A stretch of DNA of 64,000 nt from Chryseomicrobium aureum (GCF_016909155.1 NZ_JAFBFG010000006.1:1-64000); one strand, 5' to 3'; positions 31,462 to 40,550 are shown, numbered from the stretch's first letter. Notes: a model not told the origin generated them from the letters alone. A program made the numbers and translations.

Positions 31462-34233
31462 TTATACGTATTTGTTCGTTAAAGTCTCTGCGTCGAGCGG
31501 ACGACTAAAATAATACCCCTGCATCAAAACGCAGTCTTGTTCAAGTAGATAGTCCGCTTGCTCTTTCGTTTCTACACCTTCTGCGATAACTTCCAAGTTC
31601 AAGTTCTTGGCAAGTGTAATGATCGTATTCGTAATGGCGGCATCGTCGACTAACATCTGGTCGACAAAGGATTTATCGATTTTTAACTTGGAAATTGGCA
31701 AGTTGCGCAAATACCCAAGAGATGAATAACCTGTTCCGAAGTCATCAATCGCAATCTTGATGCCATACTCTTTCAGTTGTTTCATTGTTTCGAGCGTTAA
31801 CTCGGTATTTTTCACAATCAGGTTTTCTGTCAGTTCAAGCTCGAGAAAACTTGGATCAAGACCGGTCTCGTTCAAAATCTTCTTAATACTGCCAAATAGA
31901 TCCGTTTGCTCAAATTGGTTAACTGATAAGTTTACTGATAAACGAGGTAATGCAAAGCCTTCATCATGCCATTTTTTTAATTGCTGACATGCACGGCGAA
32001 GGACCCAATCCCCAATCTGTACAATCAAACCAGTTTCTTCTGCAAGCGGGATAAAGCGGTCTGGTGGAATCAAACCATACTCTGGATGTTTCCAGCGTAA
32101 TAAGGCTTCTACACCAACGATTTCATTATTGCGGTAGTCGATTTGTGGCTGGTAATGAATAAACAGTTCTTCTTTTTCGATGGCACGGTATAAATCATTT
32201 TCGAGCTTGATTGATTCATACGAGCGAATGTCCATTTCTTCACTAAAGAAATGGAAGCTTGTACCCGGGCGTTCCTTAGATTTGTACATCGCTGTATCCG
32301 CATTTTTAATTAGAATTTCTGCCGTATCGCCGTTTTCCGGGAAGAGGGCAATGCCGATACTCGTCTTAATATGCATCTCATGTTCGCTGAGTTTAAACGA
32401 ATCAACGAATACAGCATTAATGCATTTAATGACTTTTAAAATATCACTGTCTTCTTTGACGTTCGGTAAGAAAATCGTGAATTCATCGCCACCTTGACGC
32501 GAGATCGTGGCTCCTTCTGGCACACAAGTCATTAGGCGCAGCGCTACTTCTTTCAACAATAAGTCGCCGTAGCTGTGCCCGAGTGAATCATTGACAAGTT
32601 TAAAGCGGTCGAGATCTAAAAACAGGACAGCTGCTTTTTCTCCATTTTTCTTTGCATACTTCAAGCCCTGCGTCAGGCGATCCATCAACAACACGCGGTT
32701 TGGTAGGTCGGTGAGACTATCAAAATATGCATAGTATTTGATTTTCTCTTCCAGCTGCTTACGCTGTGTGATGTCTTTGAATGTGACAACTTCACCGACC
32801 ACTTTGTCATTCTCTTTGATAAGTGACGTTACATATTCTACAGGGAATCGAGAACAATCTTTTCTATAAAATTCTTGGTACTCTTCAAAGTACGTATCAG
32901 GGTAAGCGGATGCGTTTTCCGAACGTTCCATCACTTTGCCGTTCGTAATAATTTTCACGGGTTTCCCGATCAGTTCACTTTCCGACGAATAGCCAAGCAT
33001 CGTAGCACCTGCAGGGTTACAGAATGTGATATTCCGGTGTAAATCTAAACCGAAGATGCCCTCTCCAGCTGAGTTCAAAATCAATTCTTTTTCCCGGCTC
33101 AAATGTTTCAGTTCTGAAACGACTTCTTCAAGCTCTTTGTTTTTCTCAAGCACTTCAGACGTGCGCTCTTCAATCAAGATCTCTTGCTTTTCCATATAAA
33201 GTAAGTGAGACAAGGCGGAAGCTGTCGTATCGATAATGGATTGAGCCAGTTGCAGTTGCGTCTCATTGTATGGTGGGACATTATCTTCTAGTGTGACAAC
33301 TGAGATTTGCCCTAACACCTCTCCCATTGTAATGAGAGGGAACATGACAAGGCCGCGGATTCCAAAATTTCTACAGACATCATGGTTGGGTCGATCATCA
33401 ATCGAGACATCGGGAATGTAGATGTACGCTTTCTTTTCAATGACTTCTTGCATTAGAACGTCATTACTGTCATCGACATCCAATTCATTATGGGTTTCAA
33501 GCCATTTTTCTTCGGTCCAGTCACTTTCTTTACTAAGTTTAGCTGGTTTGATTCGTTTTTTAGCTATTGGGTCGAATAGATGAACGCCGATGTTTGGATT
33601 GTTTAAGACTTTTTGAATATAGAAGAAGCAGCTATCAAAACATTCTTGAAGGGTGGTATACATCGATAAGTCTTTCGAGACGTCAAGAAGCAACTGCTTT
33701 TCGTTCAGTAGCATCTCTTTACGCGCCAAATTTGATGCATTTTGGATAGCTACAGCCGCCATATTGACATACGCTTCCACTGCTTGAATTTCATCTTCTG
33801 TCAGATTCATAGGGATTCCATAATCAAATAGGAAGACAAGTCCAAAAAGTTCACCTTCGAATGAGATGGGGAGGGCGAGCAAAGACTTGATTTGGAACGC
33901 TTCTACGGCTCGTGGGTCCGGTCGGTTGTCGCGCGAGGTGTCTGGAATATAAATTGTTTTTTTCGTTTCAATTACTTCTTTTGCCAACAGGTCATAGTCT
34001 GTGTCGATGACGTGCATATCTAAAGTACGGCCATTGATGACTTCTGGCTTCCCGACGTATCCTCGGAATGTGCCGTCTGGTTGGGGCATGTAGATACCGA
34101 CTGAATCGCAGCGCATAATTTCTTCAGAGATGGCGAGTGTGACTTGTTCCATGACTTCACGCAAGTCGAGCTTCATGTTGATCATTTTCGTGATGTTGGC
34201 GAGACGAGAATACCTCGAGTGGTCTTGTTGCAT
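31462..34233 (-). CDS. GAF-GAF-PAS-GGDEF-EAL signalling protein
   Basis: 923 residues, soluble. Two GAF domains (about 20-165 and 185-345), coiled linker, PAS (about 380-500), diguanylate cyclase (about 505-665) with intact RQGGDEF, and EAL phosphodiesterase (about 675-920) with EALLRW and DDFGTGYSSL. Both catalytic motifs look intact; no RxxD inhibitory site precedes GGDEF. It can in principle make or degrade cyclic di-GMP depending on the signals sensed by the GAF/PAS modules. AAGGAGG precedes ATG 34233. It is first in a unit with the TDP enzyme. Confidence 0.94.
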   Translation of the reverse strand: MQQDHSRYSRLANITKMINMKLDLREVMEQVTLAISEEIMRCDSVGIYMPQPDGTFRGYVGKPEVINGRTLDMHVIDTDYDLLAKEVIETKKTIYIPDTSRDNRPDPRAVEAFQIKSLLALPISFEGELFGLVFLFDYGIPMNLTEDEIQAVEAYVNMAAVAIQNASNLARKEMLLNEKQLLLDVSKDLSMYTTLQECFDSCFFYIQKVLNNPNIGVHLFDPIAKKRIKPAKLSKESDWTEEKWLETHNELDVDDSNDVLMQEVIEKKAYIYIPDVSIDDRPNHDVCRNFGIRGLVMFPLITMGEVLGQISVVTLEDNVPPYNETQLQLAQSIIDTTASALSHLLYMEKQEILIEERTSEVLEKNKELEEVVSELKHLSREKELILNSAGEGIFGLDLHRNITFCNPAGATMLGYSSESELIGKPVKIITNGKVMERSENASAYPDTYFEEYQEFYRKDCSRFPVEYVTSLIKENDKVVGEVVTFKDITQRKQLEEKIKYYAYFDSLTDLPNRVLLMDRLTQGLKYAKKNGEKAAVLFLDLDRFKLVNDSLGHSYGDLLLKEVALRLMTCVPEGATISRQGGDEFTIFLPNVKEDSDILKVIKCINAVFVDSFKLSEHEMHIKTSIGIALFPENGDTAEILIKNADTAMYKSKERPGTSFHFFSEEMDIRSYESIKLENDLYRAIEKEELFIHYQPQIDYRNNEIVGVEALLRWKHPEYGLIPPDRFIPLAEETGLIVQIGDWVLRRACQQLKKWHDEGFALPRLSVNLSVNQFEQTDLFGSIKKILNETGLDPSFLELELTENLIVKNTELTLETMKQLKEYGIKIAIDDFGTGYSSLGYLRNLPISKLKIDKSFVDQMLVDDAAITNTIITLAKNLNLEVIAEGVETKEQADYLLEQDCVLMQGYYFSRPLDAETLTNKYV

Positions 34234-34539
34234 TTAACGAACCTCCTTACAGTTTCAGAATGAGTCTATGAATGTGGCAACTCTATATATCATCTCTTTT
34301 ATAGTAACAGGTAAAGTCGAAATTATTGTACTATTATTAGAAAAAAATATGGTTATTTTGATACAAGAACACCACTTTCCGGTTTAAGGTCTAAATGACT
34401 ATCTATAGACCTATAAAATAAAAAATATTTTGTAAAACGTAGAGCTAGTGACTTTCTTACTAGATTGATTAGTATGACTTTGCGAATAGGGAAGTATAGA
34501 AGTTCCTATAAAAAAGTTCCCTGGGAAGAATAATAAAGA
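34234..34539. other. Intergenic region, no gene seen
   Basis: AT-rich stretch between the divergent-from-each-other signalling gene start and the ohrR stop. It should hold the promoter of the signalling gene. No ORF with ribosome binding site and no clear palindrome was identified. Confidence 0.5.
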
Positions 34540-34980
34540 TTAGCATGTCCCGTCATTTAACCCAAGCTTTATGGAAAGGTCAGTAAGCATTTTTTGATAA
34601 GCAGAGTACTGGTGTTCCGTGAGACCGAGAACCTCAGCAAGTTTTGCTGGAATATCCGCTGCATCATTTTGTAACGCGCGTCCAGTAGGTGTCAGTTGAA
34701 TAACGAGCTGGCGTTCGTCGTGGGGATTTCGTGCTTTTTCGATATAACCTTGTGAAATAAGTTTATTGACTAGCGGTGTAAGGGTACCTGAATCAAGATG
34801 GAGCCGCTCACCAATTTTTTTTAAAGATAGTTGATCGGTCTCCCACAGTACGAGCATCACAAGATATTGAGGATAGGTTAGCTGCAAAGGTTCGAGTAAC
34901 GGCCGGTAGCGCTTGGTGATTTCTTTTGATACCGCATAAAACGGGAAGCAGAGTTGATTCGAAAGATGAAGAGCATCCAT
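34540..34980 (-). CDS. ohrR: OhrR organic-peroxide-sensing MarR repressor
   Basis: 146 residues, MarR fold. N-terminal LSNQLCFPFYAVSKE places the peroxide-sensing Cys as in Bacillus OhrR, and LKKIGERLHLDSGTLTPLVNKL is the DNA-recognition helix region. Oxidation of that Cys by organic hydroperoxides releases DNA. ATG 34980 is preferred, after GGAGG. Divergent from ohr, with a palindromic operator between them. Confidence 0.92.
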   Translation of the reverse strand: MDALHLSNQLCFPFYAVSKEITKRYRPLLEPLQLTYPQYLVMLVLWETDQLSLKKIGERLHLDSGTLTPLVNKLISQGYIEKARNPHDERQLVIQLTPTGRALQNDAADIPAKLAEVLGLTEHQYSAYQKMLTDLSIKLGLNDGTC

Positions 34981-35031
34981 AAACCATTCCTCCTTGTGCA
35001 AATTAGTTGCAAGTGTTTTTTAGTTGTGTAA

Positions 35032-35055
35032 AATTAAATTGTGTACAACTTAATT
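35032..35055. promoter_or_regulatory. OhrR operator
   Basis: Inverted repeat AATTAAATTGT-GT-ACAACTTAATT, 11-bp arms with one mismatch, between ohrR and ohr. It is similar in character to known TTGTA/TACAA OhrR boxes and overlaps the expected promoters. Confidence 0.7.
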
Positions 35056-35083
35056 ATACCAAAAAATTAGAGGAGGAACCACT

Positions 35084-35500
35084 ATGCAAAAACTATTTAC
35101 ATCAACTGCTACAGCTGTCGGAGGACGCCAAGGCCGCGTTACTTCAGAGAGCGGAACATATGACTTGAATTTGGGAATGCCAATGCCAGGTGCAGACATG
35201 ACAGGCAAGACGACACCTGAAGAATTATTCGCAGGTGCTTACTCAGCTTGTTTTGACTCTGCATTGAATATTGTTGCGATGCAAAAGAAAGCACAGATCT
35301 CAGGTTCTGAAATCACGTCGCACGTATCGTTAAATAAAGGCGATGCGGGGTATCAATTGTCAGTCGAAATGATTATTACTATCCAAGGGACGGATCAAGA
35401 CACAGCAGAAATGTTGGTAGAAGAAGCACATAAAATCTGCCCATTCTCTAACGCAATCCGCAACAACGTCGATGTCGACTTTACAGTAAAAACAGCTTAA
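35084..35500 (+). CDS. ohr: Organic hydroperoxide reductase Ohr
   Basis: 138 residues. The two redox cysteines are visible in AYSACFDSAL near residue 55 and HKICPFSNA near 120. Ohr reduces organic hydroperoxides in the cytoplasm using lipoylated proteins. GAGGAGGAACC precedes ATG 35084. Regulated by the adjacent OhrR through the shared operator. Confidence 0.96.
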   Translation: MQKLFTSTATAVGGRQGRVTSESGTYDLNLGMPMPGADMTGKTTPEELFAGAYSACFDSALNIVAMQKKAQISGSEITSHVSLNKGDAGYQLSVEMIITIQGTDQDTAEMLVEEAHKICPFSNAIRNNVDVDFTVKTA

Positions 35501-35518
35501 TCTAATTTGATAAATGTA

Positions 35519-35586
35519 GACCCCTGGAGTTGTCTCACGCGCTAAGTAAACTTAGAAGTGACCCAACTCTAGGGGTCTTTTTTTTT
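35519..35586 (+). terminator. Hairpin repeat element, copy 1 (terminator)
   Basis: Begins GACCCCTGGAGTTGTCTCA and ends AACTCTAGGGGTC followed by T10. The outer arms pair (GACCCCTGGAGTT/AACTCTAGGGGTC). Related copies lie at 38292 and 57006. Serves as the ohr terminator. Confidence 0.8.
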
Positions 35587-35718
35587 ATATACTTGAATAG
35601 AAAGTTACGTTTCACACACCGAACGGGTCATGTTATGCACGATTTAAAGCATGTTGGCCCTATCTTTGTCGCCCATTACATAAACTGACCTACACTAAGA
35701 ACAAGAAAGGGAGGCCCA

Positions 35719-36198
35719 ATGAAAATCAAAATTGACATTGATCCTCAACATGAGGACACAGCTGTGATTACCATCCAAGCCAATGAATGGACTGCCGAAG
35801 TGGAGGCAGTTGTACGCCACCTGAAAGAGTTGGAGAAATTAGACACTGCTCCGAAGCGACTTGTTGCTAGTGATGGTGAGCGGTCCATTATTTTGCAGCC
35901 GCACGATATTGATTTCGTATACTCAGCCAATCGTAAAGTGTTTGCCCAGACTGTTGAAGGAACATACGAACTCAAGTTGAAGCTGTATGAACTAGAAGAG
36001 TTCTTAGGGAACTATGGCTTTATCCGATTTTCTAAATCCGTCATCGGGAACTTAGACTTGATTGATCGTTTCGAATTGTCCTTTAACGGCAATCTTTGTG
36101 TATTCTTCAAGTCTGGTAATAAAGAATATGTGACACGAAGCTACGTGCACCATCTACGTAACCAACTTGTCGAAGGAGGTGGAAGTCGTGATAAGTAA
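35719..36198 (+). CDS. LytTR DNA-binding regulator
   Basis: 159 residues. N-terminal part of about 50 residues, then a LytTR domain: ILQPHDIDFVYSANRKVFAQT and the C-terminal GFIRFSKSVIGNLDLIDRFE, with the usual KEYVTRSYVHHLR end. No receiver domain, so it is a stand-alone LytTR regulator. AAGGGAGG precedes ATG 35719. It overlaps the DUF3021 membrane gene and heads a four-gene operon with an ABC exporter, resembling LytTR regulatory systems in which a membrane protein restrains the regulator. Confidence 0.9.
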   Translation: MKIKIDIDPQHEDTAVITIQANEWTAEVEAVVRHLKELEKLDTAPKRLVASDGERSIILQPHDIDFVYSANRKVFAQTVEGTYELKLKLYELEEFLGNYGFIRFSKSVIGNLDLIDRFELSFNGNLCVFFKSGNKEYVTRSYVHHLRNQLVEGGGSRDK

Positions 36199-36601
36199 GT
36201 TGATGATTCGGATTTTCGGAGGCTTTGGAGTTGGTGGTTTGCTGACCCTTCTCGTGCTTGTCTTTCTCTATGACAGTACAGCGGAAGTTCCTGCAAGGCT
36301 CATCGCACTAAATCTATTTGGAAGCATGTTGATTGGTGCTTATTTTAGTGTTTCTGCCCTGTTATTTGAGGTTGAGGAATGGAGTATGTTAAAGCAGACC
36401 TTTGTTCACTATACAGCTTCACTTATCGTGTTGTTCCCTGTCTTCACATGGCTGACTGGCTGGATTCCACTAAACCCACAATCTCTTCTCATTGGGTGGT
36501 TATTTTTCACAGGCACCTACATTCTGAACTGGTTCGGTTGGTACAGCTATTTCAAACAGCTAGAAAGACGCATGAATCAGTCTCTTCAAAAACGTAGATA
36601 G
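36188..36601 (+). CDS. DUF3021 membrane protein
   Basis: 137 residues, four predicted membrane helices (about 6-28, 38-60, 72-92, 100-120). Family DUF3021, commonly located beside LytTR genes. GTG 36188 is used because GGAGGTGG is well spaced; the frame overlaps the regulator by 11 bases. It probably controls or senses for the LytTR protein (inference from the genomic arrangement in other Firmicutes). Confidence 0.85.
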   Translation: MISKLMIRIFGGFGVGGLLTLLVLVFLYDSTAEVPARLIALNLFGSMLIGAYFSVSALLFEVEEWSMLKQTFVHYTASLIVLFPVFTWLTGWIPLNPQSLLIGWLFFTGTYILNWFGWYSYFKQLERRMNQSLQKRR

Positions 36602-36613
36602 GGAGGAAGTTGA

Positions 36614-37543
36614 ATGATTCACATCCAAAACGTGAAGAAAAGCTACGGTACACACTGTGCTCTTCAAGACGTGGAACTAACAATCGCAAAAGGAACTTGC
36701 TTCGGTTTGGTCGGGCCAAATGGTGCAGGGAAGTCGACACTGATGAAAATCTTAGTCGGTATTTTAGAAGAGTACGAAGGCGAAGTACTGCTTGAGAACG
36801 CCACATTTCATCATAACCGCCTAGCTATCAAACGTCGGATTGGTTATGTGCCACAAGATATCTGTTTAGAGGAAACGCTAACGGCACGAGATAACCTGCT
36901 CTTATTTGGAAGACTGTATGGACTCCCGAAAGCTCAAGTGTCCAAACGTATCAAAGAAGTACTTCGTCAAATCGGATTAGAAGAACGTGAAAAGTCCGTT
37001 GTTTCCACATTTTCGGGTGGAATGAAGCGCCGTTTAAATATTGGCTGTGCGTTGTTGCATGACCCAGACATCATTATCTTAGATGAACCGACTGTCGGCG
37101 TGGATCCGCAGTCTCGTCGAGCGATATTTGAGTTGATCCATTCGTTGAAAAAAGAAGGGAAGACGCTGATTTACTCCAGCCATTACATGGAAGAGGTCGA
37201 GCAACTCTGTGATGCGATCGGATTCATTGATCAAGGGAAGGTTGTAGAGCATGGGCCTATGCAGGAAGTGTTGGCACGTCACCATCATTCGTCGATTTAT
37301 GTTGAAGGAAAACAAGTAACTGCTGAAGTGTTGCAAGGGTTTCCTTTACTCAAGGAACAAGGTGCAGGGTTCAGTATTGTCAGCGATGAGCCTCTGGAAA
37401 CTTTAGAGCAGCTTGCACGTTCGTTTGCTTCACAAGCCGTCTTGCCCGAGCGGTTAGAGCTCAGCCAAGCACGACTAGAAGATATTTTCATTCGCTTAAC
37501 AGGAACATCCTTACGAGATACGGGAATGGAGGGAGCGTCATGA
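36614..37543 (+). CDS. ABC transporter ATP-binding protein
   Basis: 309 residues. GPNGAGKSTLMK (Walker A), STFSGGMKRRLNIG (signature), IIILDEPTVGVDP (Walker B), SSHYMEE switch region. Type typical of ABC-2 exporters (drugs, peptides). GGGAGG precedes ATG 36614; overlaps the permease by 4 bases. The substrate is not visible, but the LytTR neighbours suggest signal- or bacteriocin-related export. Confidence 0.92.
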   Translation: MIHIQNVKKSYGTHCALQDVELTIAKGTCFGLVGPNGAGKSTLMKILVGILEEYEGEVLLENATFHHNRLAIKRRIGYVPQDICLEETLTARDNLLLFGRLYGLPKAQVSKRIKEVLRQIGLEEREKSVVSTFSGGMKRRLNIGCALLHDPDIIILDEPTVGVDPQSRRAIFELIHSLKKEGKTLIYSSHYMEEVEQLCDAIGFIDQGKVVEHGPMQEVLARHHHSSIYVEGKQVTAEVLQGFPLLKEQGAGFSIVSDEPLETLEQLARSFASQAVLPERLELSQARLEDIFIRLTGTSLRDTGMEGAS

Positions 37544-38283
37544 CAGCCATTGCTCTTTTAGAATTGAAAAAGAAGACGAAAGACAAAGGATTATGGTTTT
37601 GGACATTCCTACTGCCAGTCATTTTCATCGTAGGGTTTATCACGCTTTTCGGAGAAAGCATGGGGGCGGAACCTGAGCAGTTAGTAGTTCAAATAGTTCC
37701 GGGCTACACAGTGATGTTTTCGTTCTATATCATGATTTCTATCGTTGTTGCATTCATCAAAGACCGAGATAGCGGAATGGCTGCTCGACTTGCGAGTACA
37801 CCTATCCGCCGCCTCGACTATTTTGCAGGAAAATGGCTGCCGTTTGTTGCGGTTGTGTTGCTTCAAATCGTTGTATTGTTCACGTTTGGCGTAGTGGTAT
37901 ATGACTTGCCTCTTGGTGATACTCTTTCTCTTCTAGCACTTTCTATAGGGCTTGCTTTTGTAGCGACAGGTTGTGGGATGGCCATGGCCGTGCTAGCAAA
38001 AACAGAAAATATGGGAATCGCGTTGACTCAGGTCATTGCACTTGGGGGAGCGATGCTTGGGGGTCTTTGGATGCCTGTAGAGTTTATGCCCGACGTCATG
38101 CAAAACATCGCGCGTTTTTTACCACATTACTGGGCACTTGAAGGGTATAAGACAGTGATTCTCGACAACGGTACGCTTATGGACGTATGGCAGTCGCTTG
38201 CAGTCCTCGTCGGATTTGGAATTGCCTGTATTACACTAGCTCTACTTGCCTATCCGCGTTACTTGAGGGAAGCGAAGAGTTAA
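37540..38283 (+). CDS. ABC-2 type permease
   Basis: 247 residues, six membrane helices, ABC-2 family (late segment GGLWMPVEFMPDVMQNIARFLPHYWALEGYK). Forms the exporter with the preceding ATPase. GGAGGGAGCG precedes ATG 37540. Last gene of the LytTR operon, followed by a hairpin repeat. Confidence 0.9.
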   Translation: MTAIALLELKKKTKDKGLWFWTFLLPVIFIVGFITLFGESMGAEPEQLVVQIVPGYTVMFSFYIMISIVVAFIKDRDSGMAARLASTPIRRLDYFAGKWLPFVAVVLLQIVVLFTFGVVVYDLPLGDTLSLLALSIGLAFVATGCGMAMAVLAKTENMGIALTQVIALGGAMLGGLWMPVEFMPDVMQNIARFLPHYWALEGYKTVILDNGTLMDVWQSLAVLVGFGIACITLALLAYPRYLREAKS

Positions 38284-38291
38284 TAAAACTA

Positions 38292-38362
38292 GACCCCTGG
38301 GGTTGTCTCATGACTAAGTAAGTATCCTTAGTGTTTGAGACAAATCCAGGGGTCATTTTTTT
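38292..38362. terminator. Hairpin repeat element, copy 2 (bidirectional terminator)
   Basis: Begins GACCCCTGGGGTTGTCTCA and ends GAGACAAATCCAGGGGTC followed by a T-rich run. Outer arms pair over about 18 bp. Located between convergent genes. Confidence 0.85.
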
Positions 38363-39143
38363 ATAGAGCGTTTCCAGAACCACCGTCAATGTTGACAGAC
38401 GTGCCCGTCACGTAAGAAGCAGCGTCTGATACGAGGAACGTGATGACGTTAGAAGCTTCCTGAGTGTCACCGATCCGGCCGAGCGGAATGCCTTTACCGG
38501 TCTCATGCGAGAACTCATCCCACGTGAGGTCTGGGCGATTGTTTTGCCACATTTTTTCAATCTGGTCACTGCGGATCAAACCGATACATACAGCGTTCAC
38601 GCGAATGTTGTGCTTGCCAAGGTCTTTACTCATCGCCTGTGTCAGCGCAAGACCGGCTGAACGACTGACGGAAGAGGGGAGACTGCTTGCTGGAGGCGTC
38701 TTTGCTACGACTGCTGCCAAATTGACGATAGCCCCGCCTCCTTGTTCTTTCATGTGCGGGATTGCGTAACGGGAACAGTGGATAGTTCCACCAAGCTTAA
38801 GGTCCAAGTCATTCTGCCACGCTTCACCGTCGACATCTTCAAACGCCTTTGCCGCTGCAGTACCTGCGTTGTTAACTAAAATATGTAACTTCCCAAAGTG
38901 TGCGACTGCCTCGTCCACTGCACGTTTACACTCACTTTCTTGCGAGACATCCGCTGAAATAGTAAGTACCTCACGCCCTGTCTTCTCCTTAATTTCGTCC
39001 TTGGCTTTCTGCAAATGTTCTTCGCTACGTGCGACGATTGCGACATGCGCACCTTCAGCAGAAAGATCAAGAGCTGTCTGGAATCCAATACCTTTACTAC
39101 CACCCGTAATGAGTGCCACTTTATCTGTCAGTCCTAAATTCAT
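38361..39143 (-). CDS. SDR-family protein lacking catalytic Tyr/Lys
   Basis: 260 residues, Rossmann fold: TGGSKGIG at residue 14 (cofactor loop), NNAG near 91, and C-terminal GTSVNIDGG as in FabG-like enzymes. At the catalytic site the expected YxxxK reads SSVSR (S for Y, R for K) in a segment PSSVSRSAGLALTQ. Catalysis by the classical mechanism therefore looks unlikely, unless another residue substitutes. Role unknown. CAAGGAGG precedes ATG 39143. Confidence 0.85.
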   Translation of the reverse strand: MNLGLTDKVALITGGSKGIGFQTALDLSAEGAHVAIVARSEEHLQKAKDEIKEKTGREVLTISADVSQESECKRAVDEAVAHFGKLHILVNNAGTAAAKAFEDVDGEAWQNDLDLKLGGTIHCSRYAIPHMKEQGGGAIVNLAAVVAKTPPASSLPSSVSRSAGLALTQAMSKDLGKHNIRVNAVCIGLIRSDQIEKMWQNNRPDLTWDEFSHETGKGIPLGRIGDTQEASNVITFLVSDAASYVTGTSVNIDGGSGNAL

Positions 39144-39252
39144 GATGAGCCTCCTTGAATTGTTTGATTACTTAGATAATAGCATACTTATTTGAGGAAT
39201 AGGGTCGACAAGGAATTACTGTATGGTAACATAAGGAAAAGGTGGTGGTTGG

Positions 39253-39495
39253 ATGTTGCTGAAGTTTCCAGAAGGTTTAAAGAAACATTACTGGAAGATG
39301 TTTGTTCCTATATGGATTTTGTTTAGCGCATACCAGGTCTACTGGGGTTTCCTTTATCCAAATTTCACATTTAATTTAGCTTTAGATGGTGGCATTGTCC
39401 TTCTGATTCTTGCTCTTACTGCGATGTACAGTACAGTGCTAACCGTGCTTGGCTATCTTGTGGTTCAGAAAGTGAAGAAGAAACGGTCATTTTAA
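39253..39495 (+). CDS. Small membrane protein, two helices
   Basis: 80 residues with two hydrophobic helices (about 15-33 and 45-70) and a basic tail (QKVKKKRSF). AAAGGTGG precedes ATG 39253. No family recognised. Monocistronic, followed by a terminator. Confidence 0.65.
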   Translation: MLLKFPEGLKKHYWKMFVPIWILFSAYQVYWGFLYPNFTFNLALDGGIVLLILALTAMYSTVLTVLGYLVVQKVKKKRSF

Positions 39496-39585
39496 CAAGA
39501 AAGTAGGAGAATTTATGTTGTTGTACAATTGATTCCCACTCGTTTTCAAATTATGACCGACAAGCAGGAAAATAAAGAAACGGAG

Positions 39586-39616
39586 CGCCGAATCTTTTAG
39601 GGTTCGGCGTTTTTTT
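39586..39616 (+). terminator. Rho-independent terminator
   Basis: CGCCGAATC/GGTTCGGCG stem with a 6-nt loop followed by T7. Confidence 0.85.
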
Positions 39617-39627
39617 GGTGGGATCAG

Positions 39628-39653
39628 GACGAATTAGTTTCCATAATATGACT
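39628..39653 (+). repeat. 26-bp dispersed repeat, copy 2
   Basis: Same 26-bp block as at 14724-14749 (one mismatch), again just after a terminator T-run. Confidence 0.7.
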
Positions 39654-39707
39654 GAGGGCACAAACCTTAATTTGCTCAAAGATCTTGCTAGCAAGAACTT
39701 TACAAAC

Positions 39708-39742
39708 AAAAAACCAACCCTCAGAAAACCTCTGAAGGTTGG
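39708..39742 (-). terminator. Terminator of SDR gene
   Basis: Minus strand CCAACCTTCAGAGG-TTTT-CTGAGGGTTGG followed by T6. Confidence 0.85.
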
Positions 39743-39758
39743 TGAAAGTGACTATAAA

Positions 39759-40517
39759 TTAGTAAGCCGTCCAACCAGAATCTGCCGCAATGACTTGTCC
39801 GTTTACAAAGCTCGACTCGTCTGACCCTAAGAACACCGCAAGTTGCGCAATTTCTTCTGGTTTCCCCATGCGCGGATTGATAGCCATTCCCAGTTGTTGG
39901 CGACCCATTCCGTACTCGCTCAAGCTCGTCATCGAAGATCCGATATTGGTCTCGACGCCACCGGGAGCGATACCGTTGCACCGAATATTTTTATTCGCAT
40001 ACATAAACGCTGTATTTTTGGTTAGACCGACGACCGCATGTTTTGATGCCACATAAGCAGCCCCGGCACGTGCTCCGTACAATCCCCCGACTGAACTATT
40101 GTTGATGATCACACCATGACCGCGTTCTAAGAAGTGGTTCACTGCTAGACGAGATGCCCGCATGACAGCTGTCGTGTTGACTGCGAATACGCGGTCCCAC
40201 CGTGCGTCTTCAATTTCCCCAACAGGTTCCATGCCATCCATGATGCCCGCGTTGTTCACGAGAATATCAATATGCCCATATTTCGCAACAGTTTCTTCAA
40301 ATAGCTTATCCAAATCTGCACTGTCTGCCACGTTCGTTTGAATCGAGAATGCTTCGCCACCGTTGTCTTGAATCGCTTTCGCTACTACCTCAGCACCTTC
40401 ACCATTCAAATCTGAAACGGCGACTTTTGCTCCTTGCTTTGCATACGCTTCCGCAATCGCTTTTCCCATTCCCGAAGCAGCGCCTGTTACAATGGCCACT
40501 TTGTCTTGTAAACGCAT
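39759..40517 (-). CDS. SDR-family oxidoreductase
   Basis: 252 residues, classical SDR: TGAASGMG near 12, NNAG near 90, NNSS near 140, YVASK near 155-159 (catalytic Tyr/Lys), GGVETN. FabG/gluconate-dehydrogenase-like; NAD(P)-dependent, substrate unknown. Start ATG 40517 after GGGAGG. Divergent from a TetR-family gene with a 22-bp palindromic operator between them, so probably repressed by that regulator. Confidence 0.92.
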   Translation of the reverse strand: MRLQDKVAIVTGAASGMGKAIAEAYAKQGAKVAVSDLNGEGAEVVAKAIQDNGGEAFSIQTNVADSADLDKLFEETVAKYGHIDILVNNAGIMDGMEPVGEIEDARWDRVFAVNTTAVMRASRLAVNHFLERGHGVIINNSSVGGLYGARAGAAYVASKHAVVGLTKNTAFMYANKNIRCNGIAPGGVETNIGSSMTSLSEYGMGRQQLGMAINPRMGKPEEIAQLAVFLGSDESSFVNGQVIAADSGWTAY

Positions 40518-40550
40518 GTGTGTGTCCTCCCCACTCTTATTTTAAGATAA

